This document shows positions 1-7,596 of a DNA stretch of 34,021 nt, in pieces; the first letter of the stretch is position 1; the number at the start of each line of letters is the position of its first letter. Made by a program: the position numbers and the translations under genes. The stretch is from assembly GCA_937997485.1 (NCBI GenBank), contig CALKTH010000142.1:1-34021 (forward strand). The letters are read 5' to 3'. Source of the stretch: an uncultured Acidimicrobiales bacterium. Lineage in GTDB: Bacteria > Actinomycetota > Acidimicrobiia > Acidimicrobiales > SZUA-35. Below the pieces are notes generated by a model, which made no database searches, was not told where the DNA came from, and saw nothing but the letters and a program-made list of their open reading frames with translations.

Positions 1-44
1 TTGGGAGCAGGGGGTCCCGAGTTCAAATCTCGGCAACCCGACCA
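1..44 (+). tRNA. tRNA-Pro(TGG), 3' part only
   Basis: The window opens inside a tRNA. The T arm is visible as stem CCGAG, loop TTCAAAT, stem CTCGG (about 18-34). It is followed by a 3' acceptor strand CAACCCG, discriminator A and an encoded CCA ending at 44. The first bases, TTGGGA, fit the 3' part of an anticodon loop with U33, anticodon TGG, then G37 and A38, which would read proline codons. The 5' half lies outside the window, so the acceptor and D stems cannot be checked and the isotype rests on the loop alone. Confidence 0.75.
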
Positions 45-113
45 CCAAAAAGAGGCGGCGACCGTGCCACGCTCCCTGCACCAGGTGCGGGCACGGTCCG
101 CGAGAGAGCCGTT

Positions 114-536
114 CTACTTCGGCGGCTGGGGCAGGGACTCGAACTGCGTCTTGAGTCGTTCGTCAGAGGGATGCCCCCATCCGATGCAGAAGGGATGCCC
201 GGCAGGGTCTGCGTAGACCTGGAAGCCGGCTGCGGCCAAGGGGTCTTCGCTGACCTGAAGCAGCCTGGCTCCGAAACGAATCGCCTCGTCGTGGGCCTCG
301 GACAGATCCTCGACATGCAGGTCCAGATGCACCTGCTGCGCGTTGCCGTCGGGCCATTCCGGTTCGACATGGTCGGGCGCGTATTGCACGCCGAGGAGCC
401 AGCGACCGTCCGCATCGAGCACACAGTGGAACGTCTCCCCGGTGAAGACCCGACCCCCGAGCATTCGAGCCCAGAAGGTGCTGGACGCGGCGATGTCAGC
501 GGCATCGAGCACCACGACGTGCCGTTGCAATCTCAT
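114..536 (-). CDS. VOC (glyoxalase/bleomycin-resistance fold) family protein
   Basis: A 140-residue protein of single-VOC-module size. The first module begins LQRHVVVLDAADIAASSTFW, the usual beta strand followed by helix with an F/W in the 'FW...LG' segment. The second half has HLDLHVEDLSEAHDEAIRFG and ends in a DPAGHPFCI segment, typical of the closing metal-side strand of VOC proteins. Members include dioxygenases, glyoxalases and drug-binding proteins, and the substrate cannot be deduced. I chose the ATG at 536 because homologous similarity should begin there. An in-frame ATG at 572 would add 12 residues of non-VOC character. The gene sits alone between two tRNA genes and is transcribed against them. 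Confidence 0.8.
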   Translation of the reverse strand: MRLQRHVVVLDAADIAASSTFWARMLGGRVFTGETFHCVLDADGRWLLGVQYAPDHVEPEWPDGNAQQVHLDLHVEDLSEAHDEAIRFGARLLQVSEDPLAAAGFQVYADPAGHPFCIGWGHPSDERLKTQFESLPQPPK

Positions 537-657
537 CCCGCCAGCTTGACCGATGCTGACCGGCCGCACCACCGCCGATCCACTGCTCGCATCGAGGCGT
601 GGGTATTGGCCGGGAGAAGCTAGGATCCGGATCTCGATCAGCTTCGGCTCATCGCCT

Positions 658-731
658 GCGGGTGTAGCTCAATGGTAGAGCACCAGGCTTCCATCCTGAT
701 GATCGGGGTTCGATTCCCCGTACCCGCTCCA
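658..731 (+). tRNA. tRNA-Gly(TCC)
   Basis: Complete cloverleaf. The acceptor 5' strand GCGGGTG (658-664) pairs with TACCCGC (721-727). The D arm is GCTC/GAGC around AATGGTA. The anticodon loop CTTCCAT carries TCC. The T arm is CGGGG-TTCGATT-CCCCG. Discriminator T and an encoded CCA follow (729-731). TCC reads glycine GGA/GGG codons. The gene ends 37 bp before the start of the next coding sequence. Confidence 0.96.
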
Positions 732-768
732 CATCACTAGTGTCGGCGCCCATGACCTGGGAGCGCCG

Positions 769-2319
769 GTGAGCTGGGAACCTGAGCTGGAAGAGCTGAG
801 GCACCGCGAACGCCTGGCCGAGCGGCTCGGCGGCGCCGACAAGGTCGAGCGGCAGCACTTCTTCGGCAAGCAGACCGTGCGTGAACGAGTCGACGCCTTC
901 GTCGACGACGGCTCCATGTGGGAGCTCGGCAAGACCGCTGGTGTCGCCACCTACGACGACGACGGCAACCTCATCGACCTGCTGCCGTCGAACTTCGTCT
1001 TCGGCATCGCCGAACTGGATGGTCGGCCACTGATCGTTTCCGGCGACGATTTCACTGTCCGGGGCGGGTCGAACGATGCTTCGATCTCGGCCAAACGGGA
1101 GGCCTCGGAGTCCATCGCCGTCGAGATGCGACTCCCCCACGTTCGTCTGCTGGATGGCATGTCTGGCGGCGGTTCGGTCAAGACCATCGAGATGTCGGGC
1201 CGCACCTACATTCCGGTGCTTCCCGGCTGGGAAACCGTGATCGATCATCTCAACCTTGCGCCCAGCGTTTCGCTGGTGCTCGGATCGGTCGCTGGCATGG
1301 GCGCCGCGAGAGCCACCACGAGCCACTATTCGGTCATCGTTCGAGACACGGCCCAGATGATGATCGCCGGGCCAGCGCTCGTCGAACAGGCGGGCCTCGG
1401 CGACGTCTCGAAAGAGGAGCTCGGACACGCCCGCATTCACACGTCGAACGGTTCGCTCGACGACGCTGTCGACACAGAAGACGAAGCGTTCGAACGGGCG
1501 GCCACGTTCCTTTCCTATCTCCCGTCCTCCGTCGACGAGCTGCCGCCGGTCGAGGCCTGGGACGACGATCCCGGCCGACGTGAAGAGTGGCTGCTCGACG
1601 CCATCCCCCGGGACCGGCGGACCGCCTACGACATGCGAGCCATCATCGACGCAATCGTGGATCGGGAGAGCTTCTTCGAGATCGGTCGTGACTGGGGAAC
1701 CACCGTGGCTGGCGGCTTCGCCCGACTCGATGGTGTTCCCGTCATGGTCTACGCGGAGGACCCACGGATGTACGGCGGAGCGTGGACCGCAGCGTCGTGC
1801 CGGAAGTTGACGCGGCTCATCGATCTTGCCTCGCTCTTCCAGCTGCCGATCGTGCACTTCGAGGATTGCCCGGGATTCTTGATCGGGAAGACCTCGGAAG
1901 AAGAAGGGACCGTGCGTCACGGTTCCACACTCCTGGTGGCGCTCCGCCAAGCGCGTGTCCCCTACTGCACGGTGGTGCTTCGCAAAGCGTTCGGCATCGC
2001 TGGGGCATCGAATCGCAAGCCTGGGACGCAGTCGCTCCGGCTCGCCTGGCCTTCGGGTGACTGGGGCTCTCTTCCCCTCGAAGGTGGCCTCGAGGTTGCA
2101 TACAAGGCCGAGCTCGCCGCATCGGAAGAGCCGGACGCCCTACGCGAGGAAATCGCCGAGCGGCTCAACCGCGTGCGTTCGCCCCACCGCTCAGCTGAGT
2201 TCTACGAGATCGAACAGATCATCGACCCGCGAGACACGCGATCGATGCTCTGCGACTGGGTGCATCTCGCCCGACGCACGCTCACGCCCGGGAGCATGCA
2301 ATCGGGATTCCGGCCGTGA
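769..2319 (+). CDS. Acyl-CoA carboxylase carboxyltransferase (beta) subunit
   Basis: A 516-residue carboxyltransferase of the propionyl/acetyl/methylcrotonyl-CoA carboxylase beta-subunit family, which moves carboxyl from carboxybiotin to an acyl-CoA. The N-terminal crotonase-like half carries GGGSVK (about 133-138) and GSVAGMGAARA (about 172-182). The motif AGPALVE (about 200) is the acyl-CoA/oxyanion region. The C-terminal half contains the second oxyanion segment around GTTVAGGFARLDGVPV, then FEDCPGFLIG and RKAFGIAGAS, as in PccB-type proteins. Start is GTG at 769, with GGGAG at 759-763 giving 5 nt spacing. The upstream ATG at 752 stops after six codons. No biotin carboxylase or biotin carrier gene is next to it, so its alpha subunit must be encoded elsewhere and the acyl-CoA substrate is unknown. 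Confidence 0.92.
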   Translation: MSWEPELEELRHRERLAERLGGADKVERQHFFGKQTVRERVDAFVDDGSMWELGKTAGVATYDDDGNLIDLLPSNFVFGIAELDGRPLIVSGDDFTVRGGSNDASISAKREASESIAVEMRLPHVRLLDGMSGGGSVKTIEMSGRTYIPVLPGWETVIDHLNLAPSVSLVLGSVAGMGAARATTSHYSVIVRDTAQMMIAGPALVEQAGLGDVSKEELGHARIHTSNGSLDDAVDTEDEAFERAATFLSYLPSSVDELPPVEAWDDDPGRREEWLLDAIPRDRRTAYDMRAIIDAIVDRESFFEIGRDWGTTVAGGFARLDGVPVMVYAEDPRMYGGAWTAASCRKLTRLIDLASLFQLPIVHFEDCPGFLIGKTSEEEGTVRHGSTLLVALRQARVPYCTVVLRKAFGIAGASNRKPGTQSLRLAWPSGDWGSLPLEGGLEVAYKAELAASEEPDALREEIAERLNRVRSPHRSAEFYEIEQIIDPRDTRSMLCDWVHLARRTLTPGSMQSGFRP

Positions 2320-2351
2320 CGCCCACACGACCGAAACGAAAGACTGTCGAC

Positions 2352-2391
2352 TAGTTGGCGATACCGGAGCTTAGTTGGCGATACCGGAGCT
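2352..2391. repeat. 20-bp perfect tandem duplication at the pilin stop codon
   Basis: Two adjacent identical 20-nt units, 2352-2371 and 2372-2391, starting TAGTTGGCGATACCGGAGCT. They overlap the 3' end of the minus-strand pilin gene. The pilin stop codon TAA (2373-2371) spans the unit junction. A single copy would have ended the same frame with TAG, so the duplication leaves the protein unchanged. Confidence 0.95.
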
Positions 2392-2565
2392 GATCGCGCT
2401 GTAGGGAATCGTGGTTTCGCTGCCCAACAAGCCAACGGCGGCAATACACACCACGGCGATGAGCGCTACGAGCAGGGCGTACTCGATGAGGCTTGCACCG
2501 CGCTCAGGCTGAGCCGCGATGGCTTCAGCCAGTTCAGTTTCGGGGGTGTCGGTGTGATCAGTCAT
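2371..2565 (-). CDS. Flp/Fap-type (type IVb) pilin
   Basis: A 64-residue prepilin. A hydrophilic acidic leader (1-22) is followed by the prepilin peptidase site GASLIEYALLVALIAVV. Cleavage is expected after Gly23. Glu and Tyr at mature positions 5 and 6 (E28, Y29) are the hallmark of Flp pilins. The hydrophobic stretch after it forms the pilus core helix and the mature C-tail is very short. Flp pilins are assembled by Tad secretion machinery in the cytoplasmic membrane. No tad, rcp or cpa gene is nearby, so this is an orphan pilin locus. It is divergent from the FKBP gene with 137 bp between starts. The stop codon lies in a 20-bp tandem duplication. Confidence 0.88.
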   Translation of the reverse strand: MTDHTDTPETELAEAIAAQPERGASLIEYALLVALIAVVCIAAVGLLGSETTIPYSAISSGIAN

Positions 2566-2702
2566 CTCGTTGTTTCTGCAATTGGTGGGAACGTGCGCTG
2601 TTATTCGGCAGGAATTCCGGCGGCGTTAAGCGGAATGAGTCCTTCGGGCCAGGTCGGTGGGATGGCTGCCCCAGCCACACATCAATCCCGTATCGTGCGG
2701 AA

Positions 2703-3080
2703 ATGAGCACTTTTGACAAGCCCGTGATCGATCCACCACAGGGCGGTGCCCCGACTGAACTCGTCATCGAGGACCTCGTTGAGGGCGATGGTGCCGTCGC
2801 CACAGCCGGCGTACAGGTCAGCGTCGACTACGTCGGCATCTCCTGGTCGACCGGCGCAGAATTCGACGCGTCCTGGAATCGCGGCGATCAGTTCAGCTTC
2901 GGCCTCGGCGCGGGGATGGTCATTCCGGGCTGGGATCAAGGCGTGCAGGGCATGAAGGTTGGCGGACGTCGAAAGCTGACGATTCCCCCGGCCCTGGCCT
3001 ACGGCAGCTCCGGTGCTGGAGGGGTCATCAAGCCCAACGAGACGCTGATCTTCGTCGTCGACCTCCGCAGCATCGGCTAA
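2703..3080 (+). CDS. FKBP-type peptidyl-prolyl cis-trans isomerase
   Basis: A 125-residue single-domain FKBP with no signal peptide, so probably cytoplasmic. Family features are in order: VSVDYVGISWSTGAEFDASW (the YxG...G..FD.S segment), FGLGAGMVIPGWDQGVQGMKVGG with the V-I-P-G-W active-site stretch, then RKLTIPPALAYGSSG and LIFVVDL. These are the aromatic and aspartate residues that line the FK506/proline pocket. It catalyses prolyl cis-trans isomerisation in protein folding. The ATG at 2703 gives normal family length. A longer in-frame reading back to 2493 would antisense-overlap the pilin gene and has no FKBP character. Confidence 0.93.
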   Translation: MSTFDKPVIDPPQGGAPTELVIEDLVEGDGAVATAGVQVSVDYVGISWSTGAEFDASWNRGDQFSFGLGAGMVIPGWDQGVQGMKVGGRRKLTIPPALAYGSSGAGGVIKPNETLIFVVDLRSIG

Positions 3081-3094
3081 CTGTCTCGGCAACA

Positions 3095-3112
3095 ACGTGA
3101 CAACGCTCACGT
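3095..3112. promoter_or_regulatory. Small inverted repeat upstream of the flavoprotein gene
   Basis: ACGTGA (3095-3100) and TCACGT (3107-3112) form a perfect 6-bp inverted repeat with a 6-nt spacer. It lies 40 bp before the ATG at 3152 and just after the FKBP stop. It could be a dyad operator for the downstream gene or a weak terminator for the FKBP gene. There is no T-run to favour the latter. Confidence 0.25.
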
Positions 3113-3151
3113 GATCCGCCTTCAGCGGGCCCGCAGCTCCATACTGTCGCC

Positions 3152-4366
3152 ATGCATGTCGACGTCGCAGTCATCGGAGCCGGGCCCGCAGGGGCCGCCG
3201 CCGCGATCGAGGCCGCCCGAGGTGGCGCCAAGGTCATGGTGTTCGACAAGGCGCCGTACGGCCGGGACAAGGTCTGCGGCGACGGGCTGACTCCCCGGGC
3301 GGTTGGCGCACTCAACGATCTCAAGATCGACATGAGCGATGCGCACCACATCGATGGTCTTCGCATGATCGCCAACAAGACAGAACGCGAGCTCCTCTGG
3401 CCTGGCACGAGCCGCTTCCCCGCACATGGTGCCGTCTGGCCTCGTCGACGGCTCGATGCCGCCCTCATCGATGCCGCAATCGAGGCGGGAGCCGAGGTGA
3501 TCTGGGAGACCGAGGCACTCCCGACGATGGACGGTCATCAGGTGACCGGCGTTGAGGCTGGCGGTAAGAAGATCACCGCTGATCTCACGATCGTCGCCAC
3601 GGGCGCTCCCGGTCAGGTCGCCCGAATGCTTGGAGCCGAGCGAGTAGGCGATGAGCCGTTTGGCCTCGCCATTCGTACGTACGCCGAGTCACCTCGGCAC
3701 GCCGACAAGCACCTGGAAGCCTGCCTCACACTCAAGGACGAGCATGGCGTTTCGATCCCGGGCTACGGCTGGATGTTTCCTGCTGGCGACGGCACGGTGA
3801 ACATCGGCGTTGGCGCGTTGTCAACCATGAAGGGTTTCAAGAGCCTGAACCTGAACAAGCTGCTGGCCTCCTATCGAGACATCGTGGAAGAACCGTGGGG
3901 CCTCGGGCCGAACCTCGAACGCCCTCGTGCCTGGCGCCTGCCAATGAGCGCACAAAAGCGCCACGGCGATGGCTGGGTGGCCATCGGCGACGCGGCGGGG
4001 CTCGTCAATCCCATGAACGGCGAGGGCATCGACTACGGCTTGGAGAGTGGCATGCTCGCTTCGCAGCTGTTCCTCGAGGATCCCGTGACTGCTCCCATGC
4101 GCTACGACCAGCAGGTCGGGGAACGTTTCGACAGTTTCCTCCGCACGGGCCGGCGCTTCTCGTTCCTCATCGGACATCCGTGGATCCTGAAGTCCGGTCT
4201 TCGCATGGCGGTCGGCACCGACGCCATTGCGAAGATCACGCTCCAGGTCATGGGCAACCTCGTCGATTCCGAGACCCCCGGCGCGTCGGGACGAGTCTTG
4301 AATCTGGCCGACAAGGCGCTCGGCATCGCCGATCCAGTGCTTCGAAAGACCCGAGCGGCCGCCTGA
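3152..4366 (+). CDS. Geranylgeranyl reductase family FAD-dependent oxidoreductase
   Basis: A 404-residue flavoprotein of the geranylgeranyl reductase/ChlP/MenJ group, which saturates isoprenoid double bonds. The N-terminal Rossmann motif is VIGAGPAGAAAA (residues 7-18). The family-diagnostic KVCGDGLTPRAV segment is at about 40-51. The second FAD motif IGDAAGLVNPMNGEGIDYGLESG is at about 277-299. Actinobacterial relatives include MenJ, which reduces the menaquinone side chain, and archaeal-type reductases of lipid chains. Either role would suit a Gram-positive membrane, and the sequence alone does not choose between them. It is the last plus-strand gene before a convergent lipoprotein gene only 19 bp away. 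Confidence 0.88.
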   Translation: MHVDVAVIGAGPAGAAAAIEAARGGAKVMVFDKAPYGRDKVCGDGLTPRAVGALNDLKIDMSDAHHIDGLRMIANKTERELLWPGTSRFPAHGAVWPRRRLDAALIDAAIEAGAEVIWETEALPTMDGHQVTGVEAGGKKITADLTIVATGAPGQVARMLGAERVGDEPFGLAIRTYAESPRHADKHLEACLTLKDEHGVSIPGYGWMFPAGDGTVNIGVGALSTMKGFKSLNLNKLLASYRDIVEEPWGLGPNLERPRAWRLPMSAQKRHGDGWVAIGDAAGLVNPMNGEGIDYGLESGMLASQLFLEDPVTAPMRYDQQVGERFDSFLRTGRRFSFLIGHPWILKSGLRMAVGTDAIAKITLQVMGNLVDSETPGASGRVLNLADKALGIADPVLRKTRAAA

Positions 4367-4384
4367 TCCGGTCGGTCTGCGGAC

Positions 4385-5275
4385 CTAGCCGAGGGCGGCG
4401 GCGAGATCGGTCAACAACGGCCCAGCGCCTGTCGCAACCGGGGCACCGTGTCCCATCAACACCGCATCGACGTCCCGGGACGCCATGACCCCGACTGAAG
4501 CGTTTGCCATCGCAAGATCGGATGAGAAGTCGGGGTTGGGTCCGGTGAGCCCAGTTCCGTCGTCGTTCCCGTTCAACGCGTCGCCGGCCACCAGAACCCG
4601 CGAGGCCTCGTCGTACACGGCGATGTGGCCAGGCGTGTGTCCCGGCGTTCCAATCACCTGTAGTCCGAAGACCTCATCACCATCGTTGAGGGCCAAGAGT
4701 TCGCGCCCCGACGGCTGACGACCGTCAACGGCGGCCAAGTCAGCGGCACCCACGTAGCCGGCAGCGTTCGTCCCGTTCGCCAGCGCAACTTGCAACCCGC
4801 CGATGTGGTCACCGTGGCTGTGCGTCAAGATCACGTGACGCACATCGCCCCAGCTCCGGCCAAGCGCGTCGAGCCCTTGATCGAGCGCTCCTCCGTCGGT
4901 CCCAGTATCGACGATGGCGACTTCGCTGCCCCGGACCAAGACGTAGGCGGAGACGAATCCGAAACTGACCTGGGTCCACTGCAGTGCCGTCCCGCTGTCC
5001 TCACCCGTCGTCTCGGTGGCCCCGCCATCGGCCGTCGTGGTCTCCGTCGAAGAGGCGTCGACCGCTGTGCTCGATGTCGCTTCGGAGACCTCAGCCTCGC
5101 CGCCGCTCGCGCCGTCGTTCGTGCTTGTGGAACAAGCGGCGAGCCCAAACACACCGAGCGCCACCGTGCCGTTGCCGAGGTGGGAGAGGAATCGGCGTCG
5201 GCCGAGAACCTGGACGGATGGGCGCGGGTGAACATGCTGGTGTTCGTGGACGTGGTCGTGGGCCATGAGAGCCAA
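4385..5275 (-). CDS. Tat-exported MBL-fold metallohydrolase lipoprotein
   Basis: A 296-residue protein. It starts with a histidine-rich leader (HDHVHEHQHVH, residues 6-16). A twin-arginine signal RRRFLSHLG (26-34), hydrophobic core and lipobox LAAC follow, with Cys48 as the predicted lipidated residue. A Ser/Thr/Glu-rich linker (49-97) leads to a metallo-beta-lactamase domain. The domain has the zinc motif THSHGDH (151-157), GTPGHTPGH and GDAL, with a closing GHG near the C-terminus. The family includes quorum lactonases, glyoxalase II and beta-lactamases, and the substrate is not predictable. Export in folded form by Tat suits a metalloenzyme loaded with zinc in the cytoplasm. It lies 51 bp after the PH-domain gene on the same strand and may be its operon partner. 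A second ATG at codon 4 is an alternative start. Confidence 0.88.
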   Translation of the reverse strand: MALMAHDHVHEHQHVHPRPSVQVLGRRRFLSHLGNGTVALGVFGLAACSTSTNDGASGGEAEVSEATSSTAVDASSTETTTADGGATETTGEDSGTALQWTQVSFGFVSAYVLVRGSEVAIVDTGTDGGALDQGLDALGRSWGDVRHVILTHSHGDHIGGLQVALANGTNAAGYVGAADLAAVDGRQPSGRELLALNDGDEVFGLQVIGTPGHTPGHIAVYDEASRVLVAGDALNGNDDGTGLTGPNPDFSSDLAMANASVGVMASRDVDAVLMGHGAPVATGAGPLLTDLAAALG

Positions 5276-5326
5276 ACCGGCGCTGATGCGACGGCATTCC
5301 GCGAATGGCAGCCGGCGAGCTTGGCG

Positions 5327-7030
5327 TTAGAGGGTTGCCGCGAGCGGAACGGCCGCGGCTCGCCGGGCGAAGCCGTCAGCCAATCGCTCAGCGTCGGTGT
5401 TCGGTAAGTCCGGGATCACGGCGGTGCCCCGACCACCCATGCCGGCAGAGATGATCACGAGGTTTGCGAGGTGAAGTCGGCGCTGGAAGAACGTGGCAGA
5501 GGTCCGAATCACCTGCACCTTGTCGAGGTCGACGAACAGCAGTTCCTCATCGAGGACACCAGACCTGACCATCAGGTGTGTGTCGTCAAAGGCGAAGCCA
5601 AGGCGCTGGTACCGGCGGACAGCGAACCACGCGGCGCCAGCAACCCAAAGAGTGAGGAAAACCACGGCAGCTGGCCACCAGAGAACGGCGCTCGGCAACG
5701 TCAGCAGCGTCCCCCCGACTGTGTGTCGGATGAACGTGCGACGCTGGCTCAACGGGCTGACCTGTTGGAGATCGTCAACACCGAGGCTGATCGGACCGAG
5801 CGCTCGTTGCGCGACCTCGCGCCACGTTCCGGCCGGTTGCCCTGGAGAAAGAAACGTGGTGACTTCACCACCGAGAAGCTCCAGGTCGGCGGTGACGAAC
5901 CGCACGCGCTCGAGCGACAAGAGTCTCAGGCCAACCGACTGTTCGATCCGCACTGATTGAATTCGTGCTCGGCGAGCACTCAGCCTCTGCTCGCTCAGCA
6001 GGCCGGAGCGGATGCGGAACTCTTCGCCGTCATCCCAGAGCTGGAATCGACCAAGCGCGATCACACTGCCGACTGCACCGCCCACGATCGAAAGCAGCGC
6101 CAGCGCCGTGAATCCGACGGAGAGGCCGCCGGCTCGGAGCACCTGCACTCCCTGCCCGATGTCTGGCACCGAGACGTCGATGTTTGCCCGCCGGGCAATG
6201 CCTACACCAATGGCGATGCCGATGAGCGCCAGTGGCAGGCTGCTGGCGAGCGTCGTCATCGTCATTCCCAATCGGGCGGCGACGATCGTGCCGAAACTCG
6301 GCGCAATCAGCGGGGGGTCCGCCTCGACGTTGGGCCAGAGTTCGGCGACCGGAACCGTGGGTGGCACTGGAGCGGTGCTTGGCGGCCCAATTGGCGCGGA
6401 CCCGCCTCTCTCGACCGAGTGCGGGCTCGCCGTTCCAATCGGTACGGGCGTGGCCGGAGCTGAGCCTTGGGCCGCCGGACTCGGGCTGGCGGGCGGTTGC
6501 GGCGCGATGCGCAGCTCGTCGGTGAGTCGATCGGTCTCTCCGCGGCCGATGAACTTGATCGTGAGATCGCCACCGGACGCGTCGCTCACCTGTAGTTGCG
6601 ACATGCCCAGCACCCGACCGAGAGCCGTCGCGCTGGCGCTCACGTTCTGCACCTTGTCTCGCGCCATCACGTCGCGGCGCCGGCGGATCAGCCCCTGCTC
6701 CAGACGGACGACCTCCTCATCAACGAGGTAACGCGTGGTGAGCCATCGCACGACTGCGCCGATCAGGGGAATACCGATCGCGGCGTACTCCAGCCACTGT
6801 GAGAATTCACCCGTCGACAGCACCCCAAGACGGATCGCCAGCAAGCCAAACAGCACCTGCCGAGCAGCGGCAAGAAACTCGAAGATCAGCGTCATGGGAT
6901 GCACGCGGCGCCAGTCTCTGCTCGCCGAAGTCGATGACGACGGTGGCAACGCTGAAGCATCCTCCGACGACTGCTCTCCGGGGCGGTGCGGAGGCACGGG
7001 AGGAAGCGGCGGTCCGGTCGGATCGTTCAC
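5327..7030 (-). CDS. Large bacterial PH-domain (bPH2, YdbT-like) membrane protein
   Basis: A 567-residue protein with a Pro/Ser-rich N-terminus. It shows a pattern of paired membrane segments (about 46-95, then about 255-325 and about 430-465) alternating with bPH2 domains. The three PH-like domains are recognisable by repeated signatures: RYLVDEEVVRLEQGLIRR (about 100), EEFRIRSGLLSEQRLSARRARIQSV (mid-protein) and THLMVRSGVLDEELLFVDLDKVQVI (C-terminal). This is the YdbT architecture, whose function is poorly defined. A Pro/Ala/Thr-rich spacer separates the first and second parts. The start codon overlaps the stop of the upstream 189-residue PH gene in an ATGA arrangement, so the two are probably translationally coupled and act together. 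Confidence 0.85.
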   Translation of the reverse strand: MNDPTGPPLPPVPPHRPGEQSSEDASALPPSSSTSASRDWRRVHPMTLIFEFLAAARQVLFGLLAIRLGVLSTGEFSQWLEYAAIGIPLIGAVVRWLTTRYLVDEEVVRLEQGLIRRRRDVMARDKVQNVSASATALGRVLGMSQLQVSDASGGDLTIKFIGRGETDRLTDELRIAPQPPASPSPAAQGSAPATPVPIGTASPHSVERGGSAPIGPPSTAPVPPTVPVAELWPNVEADPPLIAPSFGTIVAARLGMTMTTLASSLPLALIGIAIGVGIARRANIDVSVPDIGQGVQVLRAGGLSVGFTALALLSIVGGAVGSVIALGRFQLWDDGEEFRIRSGLLSEQRLSARRARIQSVRIEQSVGLRLLSLERVRFVTADLELLGGEVTTFLSPGQPAGTWREVAQRALGPISLGVDDLQQVSPLSQRRTFIRHTVGGTLLTLPSAVLWWPAAVVFLTLWVAGAAWFAVRRYQRLGFAFDDTHLMVRSGVLDEELLFVDLDKVQVIRTSATFFQRRLHLANLVIISAGMGGRGTAVIPDLPNTDAERLADGFARRAAAVPLAATL

Positions 7031-7596
7031 CGGTTCGAAAGCTCGGCCTGGAGCCAGGCGACGGTCTCGCGGTCCAAGTGGGGAATGACCAGGTTTGGGG
7101 CGTGCGCCCCTGCGGTGTGCACGGTGAGGGTCGTGAGCCCGAGCATGCGGTCGAGGGGGCCATCCTCAGTGGTCACCGTCTGGACCCGGTTTCGGGGAAC
7201 GATGGCCGACCGGTGAATGAGGACACCCCATGCGGCTCGTACCCCGGTCTCATCAAGAGCGAAGCCCCATCGCCGGTAGCGCACTGAAGCAACCAGGAAG
7301 CCGCTGAGAAGGATGACGATCCCAACGCCAGCCGCCGCTGCGAAGACCCAACGAGCCTGGGGCCCGCCGGTGACGCGATCACTGAGGGCAACGAAGAGCC
7401 CCAGTCCGCCCAACACGAGGACAACTGCCAGGGCCGCTCCCCCAGCAATCCCTCGCCAGAGGGTGAGCACGGACGTCGGAAGCGGCCGCAGCTCGAGGGA
7501 CGGTTCGGACTCCCCCAGCGCCTCCCGACGCATTCGCTCCGACGCGCTGTCCAAAGGGCTGTCCGACACCGGCGGGCCGCCGGCTGTCTCGCTCAT
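7027..7596 (-). CDS. Small bacterial PH-domain (bPH2, YdbS-like) membrane protein
   Basis: A 189-residue protein. A polar N-terminus (1-40) is followed by two membrane segments (about 47-72 and 84-105) and a C-terminal bPH2 domain beginning YRRWGFALDETGVRAAWGVLIHRSAIVPRNRVQTV. This is the YdbS-type partner usually found beside a longer YdbT-type protein, as here. The biochemical role of the pair is not established. Both ends overlap neighbours by four bases. Its ATG overlaps the stop of the DUF4214 gene, and its stop overlaps the ATG of the 567-residue PH protein. The three genes are therefore very likely one transcript. Confidence 0.85.
   Translation of the reverse strand: MSETAGGPPVSDSPLDSASERMRREALGESEPSLELRPLPTSVLTLWRGIAGGAALAVVLVLGGLGLFVALSDRVTGGPQARWVFAAAAGVGIVILLSGFLVASVRYRRWGFALDETGVRAAWGVLIHRSAIVPRNRVQTVTTEDGPLDRMLGLTTLTVHTAGAHAPNLVIPHLDRETVAWLQAELSNR

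Noticed and set aside
649..1950. 433-codon minus-strand ORF opposite the carboxyltransferase gene
   Set aside because: It is antisense to a clearly recognisable carboxyltransferase, and its N-terminal codons are the reverse of tRNA-Gly. It has no family character of its own and is typical of GC-rich shadow frames.
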